Positions 1 through 8,212 of a stretch of DNA of 64,000 nucleotides are shown in pieces; within the stretch, counting starts at the first letter, position 1; every line of letters begins with the position of its first letter. This DNA is from Amycolatopsis mediterranei (GTDB lineage: Bacteria > Actinomycetota > Actinomycetes > Mycobacteriales > Pseudonocardiaceae), in NCBI RefSeq assembly GCF_026017845.1, contig NZ_CP100416.1, positions 5,820,906 to 5,884,905 on the forward strand. Direction: 5' to 3'. A program made the position numbers and the translations under genes. Below the pieces are notes generated by a model. That model was given only the letters and a program-made list of their open reading frames with translations, did not search any database and had not been told where the DNA came from.

Positions 1-1254
1 GATCAGCACGCCGGGGACGATCGACGCCCCGACGAGGATCGCCACGATCGCGCTGTGCGGCTGCGCCGCGGTGGCGTCCGTGCTGGACACGTATCCGCCG
101 AACGCCAGGATCAGCGCCCAGAGACCGCCGCCGAAGGCCAGCCCGAGGGTCTCCCCCGCGGTCCACACCCCCGCCGCGATCCCCGCGCGGGTTTCGCCGG
201 TGCGCTCCTCTTCGGCGGTGATCAGGTCGGGCAGGATGGCCAGCGGGAACACCGAAATCCCGGCGTACCCGACCCCGCAGAGCGCCACGAAGACGAACGA
301 GACGACCAGCGGGATCTCCTGGGCGAAGACCAGGCCGAGCAGCCCGATCGCGAAGGCCGCGGTGGCCAGGCGGAAGCCGTTGAGCTTGCCGACCCGGTCG
401 CCCAGCCGCGGCCACAGCGGCATGGTGATCAGCGCCGGGCCGACGAAGATGACGAACAGGATCGTGCCGTAGGCGTCGTTCCCGAGGATGCGCTGGGCGA
501 AGAACGGGATCGCGGCGAGCACCGTGCCGATGCCCAGTGCCTGGATGAAGTACGTGCCGAGCAGCCAGCGGAACGGCCGCCAGGCGGCGAGCGTGCGCAC
601 CAGCTCCTTCAGGTTCACCGTGTTCGGCCGCAGCGAGCCGACCGGGGCGTCCTTGAGCCCGAAGTACACGAGCAGCGTCGCGACCAGCACGATCAGCCCG
701 ATCACCACGGCCATGATCCGGTAGCCGGCGACCCCCTCGATCCCGGCGGTGATCGCCGGGGCGCCGCCGCCGCAGATCAGGATCGTCACGGCCAGCACCC
801 CGATGCGGACGCTGGTGAGCTTCGTCCGCTCGGTCGCCGACTCGGTCAGCTCGGCGGGCAGCGCGTTGAACGGCACCTGGAACAGCGCGTACGCCGTGGC
901 GCAGAGGGCGAACGTGATCGCCACGTACAGCGCGTCCGGCAGCGGGCCGCCGAACCCGGGGTGGGCGAACATCGCCGCGAACAGGATCGCCACGCCGATG
1001 CCGCCGATCAGCAGGAAGCGCCGCCGGCTGCCGGTCTTGATCAGGTCGGCGTCGGACATCCGCCCGGCGATCGGGTTGAACAGCACGTCCCAGGCCTTGG
1101 GCACGAACACGATCGCGGCGGCCCAGCCGGCGGGCACGGCCATCGTGTCGGTCAGGTACTTGACCAGCACCAGGCCGGGGACGGTGCCGAAGGACCCGGT
1201 GACGAACGAGCCGAGCGAATAGCGGAACCTCGTCCGGCCGGACAGCGTCGCCAT
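1..1254 (-). CDS. MFS / GPH-family sugar-cation symporter (3' end outside window)
   Basis: Multi-spanning inner-membrane transporter of the major facilitator superfamily, closest in layout to the glycoside-pentoside-hexuronide:cation symporters. The ATG at 1252-1254 follows a strong GAGGAGG ribosome site. Translation begins MATLSGRTRFRYSLGSF and continues with alternating hydrophobic helices. The first cytoplasmic loop carries the GPH-like FNPIAGRMSD signature (Asp near residue 51), where MFS proteins carry their conserved loop 2-3 motif. About 418 codons are visible and no stop is reached, so the C-terminus lies beyond base 1. It is transcribed leftwards, with a 121-bp gap to the next gene upstream. 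The substrate cannot be read from sequence; a sugar or glycoside is the family expectation. Confidence 0.8.
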   Translation of the reverse strand, partial: MATLSGRTRFRYSLGSFVTGSFGTVPGLVLVKYLTDTMAVPAGWAAAIVFVPKAWDVLFNPIAGRMSDADLIKTGSRRRFLLIGGIGVAILFAAMFAHPGFGGPLPDALYVAITFALCATAYALFQVPFNALPAELTESATERTKLTSVRIGVLAVTILICGGGAPAITAGIEGVAGYRIMAVVIGLIVLVATLLVYFGLKDAPVGSLRPNTVNLKELVRTLAAWRPFRWLLGTYFIQALGIGTVLAAIPFFAQRILGNDAYGTILFVIFVGPALITMPLWPRLGDRVGKLNGFRLATAAFAIGLLGLVFAQEIPLVVSFVFVALCGVGYAGISVFPLAILPDLITAEEERTGETRAGIAAGVWTAGETLGLAFGGGLWALILAFGGYVSSTDATAAQPHSAIVAILVGASIVPGVLI

Positions 1255-1375
1255 GATCCTCCTCGAAACGGCGTACCGGGTGCAGGCCATGAGTATTCGA
1301 TCTCGGCGCGCACCCGGTAGTGGTCGAGGGGAATCGTGCCATCGTCGTGACCAAGGCCACGACGGGGCCCGCCGG

Positions 1376-2401
1376 TCAGCGCAGAGCGCCGGCGATCTTC
1401 TCCAGCGTGGCGGCGTCACCGCGCAGCAGCAGCTGGGTGACCACCGTCTCCTCCCAGGCCTGCAGCTCGTCGCGGATCTTCGCCGGCGGCCCGATCAGCG
1501 AGGTGTCCTCCACCAGCGACGTCGGGATCGCCGCGGCCGCCTCGTCCTTGCGGCCGGCGAGGAAGAGCTCCTGGACCTTGTCGGCCACGTCGCCGTAGCC
1601 GAGCCGCGCGTAGACGTCGTGGTGGAAGTTGACGCTCTTCGCGCCCATCCCGCCGATGTACAACGCCAGCGACGGCTTGATCCAGCCCGCCGCCTCCTCG
1701 ACGTCGTCGTGCACGATCACCGGCAGCGAGCACGGCACCTCGAACGTCTCCAAGGTGTGTCGCGCGCCCGGCCGTGAGAAGCCCTCTTCGAGCGCGGCCT
1801 TGTAGAAGCCGTTGCTCTTGGGCGAGAAGAACAGCGGCAGCCAGCCGTCGCCGATCTCCGCCGCGAGGGCCACGTTCTTGGGGCCTTCGGCCGCCAGGTG
1901 GATCGGGATGTCCTTGCGCAGCGGGTGCACCGTCGGCTTCAGCGGCTTGCCGAGCCCGGTGCCGCCCTTGAACGGCAGCTGGAAGTGGTCACCGTCGAGG
2001 GTCACCGGCGCTTCGCGGGCGATCACCTGCCGGACGATGTCGACGTACTCGCGGGTCCGCGCGAGGGGCTTCGGGTACGGCTGGCCGTACCAGCCCTCGA
2101 CGACCTGCGGGCCGGACGCGCCGAGCCCGAGCACCATCCGGCCGCCGGAGAGGTGGTCGAGGGTCAGGGCGCTCATCGCCGTCGCCGTCGGCGTCCGCGC
2201 GGCCATCTGGACGATGTTCGTGCCGAGCCGGATCCGGCTGGTGGAAGCGCCGTACCAGGCCAGCGGCGTGAACGCGTCCGAGCCGTACGCCTCCGCGGTC
2301 CACACCGAGTCGAAGCCGAGTTCCTCGGCCTTGAGGACGGCTTCCAGCGCACCCGGGGTCGGGCCGCTCTGCCAGTACCCGACGTGGAATCCCAGCTTCA
2401 C
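1376..2401 (-). CDS. LLM-class F420-dependent oxidoreductase (Rv3520c-like)
   Basis: A 341-residue luciferase-like monooxygenase-fold protein expected to use coenzyme F420. It opens with MKLGFHVGYW and has the family blocks GFDSVWTAEAYGSDAF (about residues 29-44), RIRLGTNIV (57-65) and the phosphate/flavin-binding GGRMVLGLGASGPQVVEGW (86-104). The start is GTG at 2399-2401. Its ribosome site AGGAGG overlaps the TAG stop of the upstream MpaB-like gene, so the two are translationally coupled. Both probably answer to the TetR protein encoded divergently. The overall features match the Rv3520c-type subfamily. The substrate is unknown. Confidence 0.85.
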   Translation of the reverse strand: MKLGFHVGYWQSGPTPGALEAVLKAEELGFDSVWTAEAYGSDAFTPLAWYGASTSRIRLGTNIVQMAARTPTATAMSALTLDHLSGGRMVLGLGASGPQVVEGWYGQPYPKPLARTREYVDIVRQVIAREAPVTLDGDHFQLPFKGGTGLGKPLKPTVHPLRKDIPIHLAAEGPKNVALAAEIGDGWLPLFFSPKSNGFYKAALEEGFSRPGARHTLETFEVPCSLPVIVHDDVEEAAGWIKPSLALYIGGMGAKSVNFHHDVYARLGYGDVADKVQELFLAGRKDEAAAAIPTSLVEDTSLIGPPAKIRDELQAWEETVVTQLLLRGDAATLEKIAGALR

Positions 2402-2410
2402 GAATGCCTC

Positions 2411-3328
2411 CTAGACGTTCGGCGCGTAGTGCTCGGGTTTGCCCCGCTCGGACAGCGGCGGCAGGTTCCTGCGTGGAGTTTCGACCAACGGCGCGTCCGC
2501 AGCCACCTCGCCGCGCTCGCGACGCCAGCCGGCGCGCGCTCGCGGGTGGTAGCGGCGGTCGTGCGGGACTAGCGTGAACACGGCGTTGACCAGCTTCCCG
2601 AACCGCCGGTGCCGCCGGGCGTCGCGTCCGGTCCAGCGGAAGCCGAGCAGATCGCGGACCTCGCGGTCGTACAGGCCGATCGTCAGCCACACGAAGTTGC
2701 GCGCGACCACCCGCTGGACCGGCCGCCACAGCGGATCCGGCAGCCAGGGCAGGAACGGCGGCTTGCCGAGCCCGCGGATGTCGAGGACGTCCCGGGTGGC
2801 CTTGTTGTCCTCCAGGACCTCGGTGCACATGTGCTTCCAGTAGCGCTGGAAGTCTTCCCAGCTTTCCGGCACCGGCCGCATGGTCATGTCGTACATCCGC
2901 CACCAGCGGACGTGCTCGTCGAACAGCTGCCGCTTTTCGGCCTCGCCGATGCCGCCCATGAAGTGGTCGGCGATGAGGATCGTGCTGACGAAGAACGTCG
3001 CGTGCGCCCAGTAGTAGGTGTCGGGGTCGAGCGCGTGGTAGCGGCGGCCCTGTGCGTCGACACCCTTGATGCGGTCGTGGTAGCCGCGGACTTCGAGGGC
3101 GGTCCGGTGGGCGCGCGGGCCGTCGTAGACGACCCCGCCGATCGGGTAGAGCGAACGGAACAGCCGCTGCCAGCGCTCCTCGAAGAACCGCGAGTGCTGC
3201 TCGACGCCGGCGCCGAGGCCGGGGTGCATGTTCTGCATGGAGCCGGCCCACAGGCCGATCAGCAGGCCGCGCCAGTCGCCGAAGTACTTCCACGTCAGCG
3301 AGTCGGGCCCCAGCGGTGGGGGTGTCAT
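2411..3328 (-). CDS. Oxygenase MpaB family protein (DUF2236)
   Basis: About 305 residues of the DUF2236/MpaB family, haem-associated oxygenases found in fungi and actinobacteria. Visible family features are the YDGPRAHRTALEVRGYHDRI block followed by DPDTYYWAHATFF and ADHFMGG, then the RYWKHM and LPDPLWRPVQR segments. The reading frame is open 20 codons further upstream. The ATG at 3326-3328 is preferred because a GAGGAG ribosome site lies 8 bp before it and the longer version would run through the palindromic operator. It is the first gene of an operon with the F420-type oxidoreductase, 9 bp apart. The substrate is unknown. Confidence 0.8.
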   Translation of the reverse strand: MTPPPLGPDSLTWKYFGDWRGLLIGLWAGSMQNMHPGLGAGVEQHSRFFEERWQRLFRSLYPIGGVVYDGPRAHRTALEVRGYHDRIKGVDAQGRRYHALDPDTYYWAHATFFVSTILIADHFMGGIGEAEKRQLFDEHVRWWRMYDMTMRPVPESWEDFQRYWKHMCTEVLEDNKATRDVLDIRGLGKPPFLPWLPDPLWRPVQRVVARNFVWLTIGLYDREVRDLLGFRWTGRDARRHRRFGKLVNAVFTLVPHDRRYHPRARAGWRRERGEVAADAPLVETPRRNLPPLSERGKPEHYAPNV

Positions 3329-3354
3329 CGGCGCACTCCTCGTCGAGTCCAAAC

Positions 3355-3400
3355 TGACTACGGCTGTTGTCAGGCTAGGATCTGACAACAGTTGTAGTCA
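3355..3400. promoter_or_regulatory. Palindromic operator of the divergent TetR regulator
   Basis: Two 19-bp arms, TGACTACGGCTGTTGTCAG (3355-3373) and CTGACAACAGTTGTAGTCA (3382-3400), are inverted copies differing at two positions and separated by 8 bp. The site fills the 86-bp space between the MpaB-like gene and the tetR gene, so it probably controls both. The symmetry is seen; binding by the neighbouring TetR is inferred. Confidence 0.85.
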
Positions 3401-3414
3401 ACCGAGGAGCTGTG

Positions 3415-4005
3415 ATGCCGGGCCGGACCTGGGCGGGCACGACGCTGGACGACCGGAAGGCGCTCCGGCGCGAGCAGCTGGTGGCCGCCGGCCTGGAGCT
3501 GCTGGGCACCGAAGGCTCGGCCGGGACGAGCGTCCGCGCGGTGTGCCGGCACGCGAAGCTGACCGAGCGGTACTTCTACGAGAGTTTCGCCGACCGCGAA
3601 GAGCTGGTCGCGGCGGTCTACGAACACGTCGGCGAGCAGGCGCGGCAGGCGCTCGTCGACGCGGTGCGGGACGCCCCCACTCCCGTGTCGCGGGCGGAGC
3701 ACGCCGTGCGCGCGTTCGTCGAGCTGATCGTCGACGACCCCCGCAAGGGCCGGGTCCTGCTGCTCGCCCCGCTCACCGACCCCGCGCTGACCCGCCGCGG
3801 CCTGCACCTGCTGCCGGTGTTCGCCGCGCTGGTCGGCGAACAGCTCACCCACGGAGACGAGACCGAACGCCGGATGGTCGCCGTCGGGCTGGTCGGCGCG
3901 CTGACCAACGTCTTCGTCGCCTACCTCGACGGCTCGCTGAAGGTTTCGCGCGAGCGGCTCGTCGCGCACTGCGTGAAACTCGTCCTCGGCGCCGACGGCC
4001 ACTGA
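3415..4005 (+). CDS. TetR/AcrR family transcriptional regulator
   Basis: A 196-residue one-component regulator. The N-terminal helix-turn-helix spans about residues 18-63 (REQLVAAGLELLGTEG through TSVRAVCRHAKLTERYFYESF), followed by a helical ligand-binding domain with no recognisable specificity. A GTG three bases earlier is possible, but ATG at 3415 sits 4 bp from the GAGGAGC ribosome site. It lies head-to-head with the MpaB/F420-oxidoreductase operon, with the 46-bp palindrome between them. It is therefore very likely an autoregulated repressor of that operon. The ligand is unknown. Confidence 0.9.
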   Translation: MPGRTWAGTTLDDRKALRREQLVAAGLELLGTEGSAGTSVRAVCRHAKLTERYFYESFADREELVAAVYEHVGEQARQALVDAVRDAPTPVSRAEHAVRAFVELIVDDPRKGRVLLLAPLTDPALTRRGLHLLPVFAALVGEQLTHGDETERRMVAVGLVGALTNVFVAYLDGSLKVSRERLVAHCVKLVLGADGH

Positions 4006-4063
4006 CGCACCTCCCTTGCCCGACCTGGTGACAGTCGCGCGGCGGATCGGGCAGACTCAACCC

Positions 4064-4849
4064 ATGCGTACCGCTGGGCGGAACGACGGCGCGAGCGGCG
4101 ACGGCCTCGTCGCGGCCCGGCTCGCCGCGCTCCTGGAAGCCTTCCGCCCGGGTGACGAGACCCTCGGCGTCTCCGAGCTGACCCGCCGGACCGGCCTGGC
4201 GAAGACGACCGTGCACCGGCTCGTCGGGCACCTGACCGAAACCGGCCTGCTCGAACGCGAGGGCGGCGCGGTGCGGCTCGGGCTGCGGCTGTTCGAAATC
4301 GGCCAACTGGCCTCGCCCCGCCGTGGCCTGGTCGAGGCGGCCCGGCCGTACCTGGCCGACCTGCGCGAGGCCACGCGCAACACCGTGCACCTCGCGATCC
4401 TCGAAGGCACCGAAGTCGTGTACCTCGACGTGCTGCGCGGGCCGGACGCACCGACGCTGCCCTCGCGCATCGGCGGCCGGTTCCCCGCGCACGCCACCGG
4501 TGTCGGCAAGGCGATCCTCGCGTTCTCGCCGGAACCGGTGGTGAACCAGGTGATCGAAGCCGGGCTGCCGCGGATGAGCGCGCGGACGATCACCGCACCC
4601 GGCCTGCTGCGCCGGCAGCTCACCCGCGTCCGCGAAGACGGAATCGCCTTGGAGCGCGAGGAATCCGGCGTCGGCGTGGTGTGCGCGGCCAGCCCCCTGC
4701 TCGACACGCGCGGTGTCGCCGTGGCGGCGGTGTCGATTTCCGGCTGGGCCAACCGGATGCGGACCGAACGGGTCGCCCCCGCCGTCCGAACGGTCGCACT
4801 GGCGCTGAGCCGGACCCTCACCGGCTCCGGCCCGCACAGTGGGAAATAA
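4064..4849 (+). CDS. IclR family transcriptional regulator
   Basis: A 261-residue IclR-type regulator. The winged helix is at residues about 18-75 (LAALLEAF, LGVSELTRRTGLAKTTVHRLVGHL), followed by the C-terminal effector-binding domain (VHLAILEGTEVVYLDVLRG, FPAHATGVGKAILAF, GVVCAASPLLDTRGVAVAAVSISG). ATG at 4064 places the helix-turn-helix at the usual distance from the N-terminus. An in-frame ATG 48 bp upstream has no better ribosome site. It follows tetR by 58 bp. No divergent catabolic operon flanks it, so its target cannot be inferred. Confidence 0.9.
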   Translation: MRTAGRNDGASGDGLVAARLAALLEAFRPGDETLGVSELTRRTGLAKTTVHRLVGHLTETGLLEREGGAVRLGLRLFEIGQLASPRRGLVEAARPYLADLREATRNTVHLAILEGTEVVYLDVLRGPDAPTLPSRIGGRFPAHATGVGKAILAFSPEPVVNQVIEAGLPRMSARTITAPGLLRRQLTRVREDGIALEREESGVGVVCAASPLLDTRGVAVAAVSISGWANRMRTERVAPAVRTVALALSRTLTGSGPHSGK

Positions 4850-4944
4850 TCTTGCCGGGCAACGCTTTTCCCGCGACTGGGCCGTCCGGCTGACGTGACC
4901 GTCCCGAGCTGGACGGGTGATCGGGAGGGGCTACGATCCGTCCA

Positions 4945-6756
4945 ATGGCCCAGCACAGCCGGGAGACGACCGACCCGGGCCGCTCCCCCGCGACGCTTCC
5001 CGAACCGGCGGCCACCGGCTTCCCGGCCGCACACCGGTTGCTGTCGCTCGACATCGTGCTGGCGCTGCTGGCGCTGGCGGGCGGGCTGCGCGTGCTGTAC
5101 CTCGCCGCGCCGGCGCCGGCCCTGCCCGCCGAGGCCGCGAACGTCGCCCACGCCTACGCGCTCGGGCACCTCACGCCGTTCACCGACGCCGGCGGCGCCG
5201 GGGTCAGCCCGTTCGGCTGGTGGCAGCTCACGGCGTACACGATGGTCTCCGACGCCTTCGGGCGCTCGGCCTCGGCGCTCGCGGCGGTCCGGGAAACCAT
5301 GCTCGTCGCCGCGGTGCTCGGTGCCGTGCTGCTGTGGGTCCTGGCGCGCCGGCTCGGCCTGACGCGGTGGGCGTCGGCGGCCGCGGTGCTGCTGGTCGCG
5401 GCGTCGCCGCTGGCGCTCGGCCTGCAGCGGCTGGTCGTCGTCGAGCACCTGGCGGCCGTCTGGCTCCTCGGCGCGCTGGTGCTCATCACCCGCCCCGGCG
5501 CCCGGATCCGGCACGACGCCGCGGCCGCGGTCTGCCTGCTCGCGGCGGTGCTCACCTCCCCGCTGGCGCTGCTCTTCCTGCCCGCCGCCGGCTGGCTGCT
5601 GGTGCGGCGCGCGCCCGCCCGCGCGGCGCTGGTGGCGGTGCTGCTCAACCTCGGGCTCGGCATCGCGTTCGGCCCGGCGGCCGCCGCGCTCCGCCCGCAC
5701 CTCGCGGCCGCGAGCCCGCCGTCGGTGGCCGATTGGGTCGCTCTCGACCCGGCGTGGGCCGTGCTCTCGACGGTCGCCTTGGTGGCCGCTCTGGCCGTCA
5801 CCGCCCTGCGGCCGTTCGCGGTGTCCGGCCTGCTCCTCGTCGCGGCCCTGCTGGTGCCCGGCGTACCGGACACCGCCGTGCTCGCGCTGCTGCTGCCCCT
5901 CACCCCCCTGCTGTTCGCCGCGGTCGTCCAAGCCCTGGCGCGCCAACGCGTCCCGGTGCACCGGGGGAACCGCGCCCGCGGTCCCGGAACCGTGCTGGCC
6001 GCGGGTGTGCTCGTCGCCGTGGTCGCCACCGGCTGGGGCTACGGCTACCCCGCCCTGCGGCCGGCCGCCGAACGCGGCGGACCGCTCGTCGAAGCCCAGG
6101 ACTGGTTGCGGGCCAACGCTTCCGGCGCGCGCGTGCTCGTCGACGACGGCGCGTGGGCCGAGTTCGCCAAGGCCGGCTGGCCGACCGGGCTGCTCGTCCC
6201 GGTCGCCGCGTGCGCGTCCGGCTGCCCGGCCGCCGACTGGTCCGTGTTCACCACCGGCGCGGACGACCTCCGGAGCCGCTATCCGGCCCTCGACACCGCG
6301 CTGGCCGACGCCGGCGTGACCGCGGTGTTCGGCCAGGTCACCGTCTCCCGCCTCGGCCTGCCCGCCGCCGACCGGGCCGCGCCGTCGGAGGAGTCCGCCC
6401 GCACCCACGCGGGTGCGGCGCTGGCGGCGTCGGCCCGGATCACCTGCACCCCGGACGCCGTCGCCGTGCTGCGCGCGGGCCGCGCCGACCCGCGGCTGAT
6501 CGCGACGATCGCCGCGCTCGCGGCCCTGCAGCCGGTCGGCATCGCGGGGTTCCCCGCCGTCCCCGGCGAAGACCCGGCCGGGCAACCGCGCCGCCGGGTG
6601 CTCCTGACCGACGGCGAGGAAGGCGCGGCCGCGTTCTACGCCGGCCAGCGCGACCTGTTCCGGCCGTCCTCGGTCGCCCGCACCGCGGGCGGCGTGCTCG
6701 TCACGTACCCGCTGTTCGCACCTCCGGGACTGCTGGTCCCGTTCTCCTCCCCCTGA
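4945..6756 (+). CDS. Polytopic membrane protein, GT39/ArnT-like glycosyltransferase fold
   Basis: A 603-residue integral membrane protein. Many hydrophobic helices occupy roughly residues 30-330. A first extracytoplasmic loop (PALPAEAANVAHAYALGHLT) resembles the acidic loop of polyprenyl-phosphate-dependent GT-C glycosyltransferases. The last 250 residues form a mostly soluble extracytoplasmic domain (LVEAQDWLRANASGARVLVDD). It is 18 bp upstream of the DUF4397 gene, which overlaps a class F sortase gene, so the three form one operon concerned with the cell surface. The glycosyltransferase activity is inferred from fold and layout; no catalytic motif is certain. Confidence 0.6.
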   Translation: MAQHSRETTDPGRSPATLPEPAATGFPAAHRLLSLDIVLALLALAGGLRVLYLAAPAPALPAEAANVAHAYALGHLTPFTDAGGAGVSPFGWWQLTAYTMVSDAFGRSASALAAVRETMLVAAVLGAVLLWVLARRLGLTRWASAAAVLLVAASPLALGLQRLVVVEHLAAVWLLGALVLITRPGARIRHDAAAAVCLLAAVLTSPLALLFLPAAGWLLVRRAPARAALVAVLLNLGLGIAFGPAAAALRPHLAAASPPSVADWVALDPAWAVLSTVALVAALAVTALRPFAVSGLLLVAALLVPGVPDTAVLALLLPLTPLLFAAVVQALARQRVPVHRGNRARGPGTVLAAGVLVAVVATGWGYGYPALRPAAERGGPLVEAQDWLRANASGARVLVDDGAWAEFAKAGWPTGLLVPVAACASGCPAADWSVFTTGADDLRSRYPALDTALADAGVTAVFGQVTVSRLGLPAADRAAPSEESARTHAGAALAASARITCTPDAVAVLRAGRADPRLIATIAALAALQPVGIAGFPAVPGEDPAGQPRRRVLLTDGEEGAAAFYAGQRDLFRPSSVARTAGGVLVTYPLFAPPGLLVPFSSP

Positions 6757-6774
6757 CGGTGAAAGGCCCCTCCC

Positions 6775-7614
6775 ATGCGCACCCTCCTCCTCAGACCCGG
6801 CGGGCTGGCCGCCGCAGCCCTCCTGTTCGTCGCGCTGACGCCGGTGACGGCCGAGGCGGCGACCGGCCCCGGCCCAGGCGTCGGCTGGATCCGGGTCGGC
6901 CACCTGTCGCCGAAGGTGCCGCCGGTGGACATCTATTTCGCGCCCTTCGGCCAGGCCGAGAAGGTCGTCATCCGCAAGGCAGGCTACGGCGCGGTCACGC
7001 CGTACTCGTCGCTCGGCCCCGGCAAGTACACGCTCTCGATGCGGCCCGCCGACGCCGCACCGGCCACCCCGCCCGCGCTGTCGGCGACGATCGAGGTCGC
7101 CGAACGCAACGCCTATTCGCTGCTGGTCTTCACGAACGGCCCGGGCGGCACGCTCAAGGGCGACCTGGTCACCGACGACCTCACCCCGCCGGCCGCGGGC
7201 AAGGGCCGCGTCCGGGTCGTCCAGGGGTCGGCGGCGATCGCGCCGGTCACCGTGGCGGGACCGCAGGGTGTCACCCTCGCGAAGGACGCGGCGTACGGCC
7301 AGACGTCGTCCTATGTGGACGTCCCGGAAGGACGGTGGCCGCTGCAGCTGAGCGGCGGCTCGGTCAAGTCGGCCGCCGACGTCGACGTCAAGGCCGGGTC
7401 GTCCACGACGGTGCTGGTCACCGAGAACGCCGGCGCGCTGAAGGCGAACCCGCTCTCCGACGGCGCGTCGCTGCCCGAACCGCCGAAGCTCGGCGTCGAG
7501 ACCGGGGGCGGCGGCACCGCGCCCGGGTCCACCCCGCTGTGGCCGGTGGTCGCGGCGGCGGCCGGGCTGCTGGCCGCGCTCCTCGTGGGGCGCCGGGCGG
7601 CTCGTGCGCGCTGA
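6775..7614 (+). CDS. DUF4397 domain secreted/anchored protein
   Basis: A 279-residue surface protein. The signal peptide is at residues 1-29 (basic MRTLLLRPGG, hydrophobic core, AEAA cleavage region). Two DUF4397 beta domains follow (WIRVGHLSPKVPPVDIYFAPFG and RVRVVQGSAAIAPVTVAGPQG), then a Gly/Pro linker, one hydrophobic helix (WPVVAAAAGLLAALLVG) and the basic tail RRAARAR. The ending has the shape of a sortase sorting signal but shows no LPXTG; LGVETGG is the nearest candidate. Its 3' end overlaps the class F sortase gene by 11 bp, so it is the natural substrate candidate for that enzyme. Confidence 0.8.
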   Translation: MRTLLLRPGGLAAAALLFVALTPVTAEAATGPGPGVGWIRVGHLSPKVPPVDIYFAPFGQAEKVVIRKAGYGAVTPYSSLGPGKYTLSMRPADAAPATPPALSATIEVAERNAYSLLVFTNGPGGTLKGDLVTDDLTPPAAGKGRVRVVQGSAAIAPVTVAGPQGVTLAKDAAYGQTSSYVDVPEGRWPLQLSGGSVKSAADVDVKAGSSTTVLVTENAGALKANPLSDGASLPEPPKLGVETGGGGTAPGSTPLWPVVAAAAGLLAALLVGRRAARAR

Positions 7615-8212
7615 CGCCGGCGCGCTGCTCGTCGTGGCCGTGCTGGCCGCGGGCTGCTCGGCGGCCAGCACGGCCGGCACAGCCGCGCCGCCACCCGTCG
7701 TCCCGGCCTCGCCGGTGGCTCCGCCGTCCGCGAGCGGGCCGCAGCCGCTGCCCGCCGCGGCCGGCGTCCGCCCGCTGCGGCTGCGCATCCCCGCCATCGG
7801 CGTCGACGCGGCCGCGCTCGTCCCGCTCGGGCTGGGCGCCGCCCACCAGCTGGAAGCGCCCTTGCGGTTCGAGGACGTCGGCTGGTACGCGGCCGGCCCG
7901 GTGCCGGGCGACCCGGGCCCGGCGGTGATCGCCGCGCACGTCGACTCCCGGTCCGGGCCGGCGCCGTTCTTCCGGCTGCGCGACCTGCACGAGGGCGACC
8001 AGGTGTTCGTCGCGCGCTCCGACGGGCAGGAGACCCGGTTCGTCGTGGACGCCGTCCAGCGCTACCCGAAGGACGCGTTCCCGACGGACGCCGTCTACGG
8101 GCCCGCGCCGGGCAGCGCGCTGCGGCTCATCACCTGCGGCGGCAGCTTCGACGCGGCGAAACGCTCCTACCGCGACAACATTGTGGTCTACGCCTCGACG
8201 CGCTGGGACTAG
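7604..8212 (+). CDS. Class F sortase
   Basis: A 202-residue class F sortase, an extracytoplasmic cysteine transpeptidase found in actinobacteria. A short N-terminal hydrophobic segment ends in AAGCSAAS, which could act as a lipobox or membrane anchor. The catalytic triad is visible: His in VIAAHVDSR (about residue 110), Cys in LRLITCGG (about 178) and Arg in AKRSYRDN (about 188). It overlaps the DUF4397 gene by 11 bp, implying coupled translation. Its TAG stop shares the bases CTAG with the stop of the convergent ssuD gene. Confidence 0.9.
   Translation: MRADAGALLVVAVLAAGCSAASTAGTAAPPPVVPASPVAPPSASGPQPLPAAAGVRPLRLRIPAIGVDAAALVPLGLGAAHQLEAPLRFEDVGWYAAGPVPGDPGPAVIAAHVDSRSGPAPFFRLRDLHEGDQVFVARSDGQETRFVVDAVQRYPKDAFPTDAVYGPAPGSALRLITCGGSFDAAKRSYRDNIVVYASTRWD

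Noticed and set aside
4057..7797. A 1246-codon minus-strand frame.
   Set aside because: It overlaps three well-supported plus-strand genes and has shadow-type composition.
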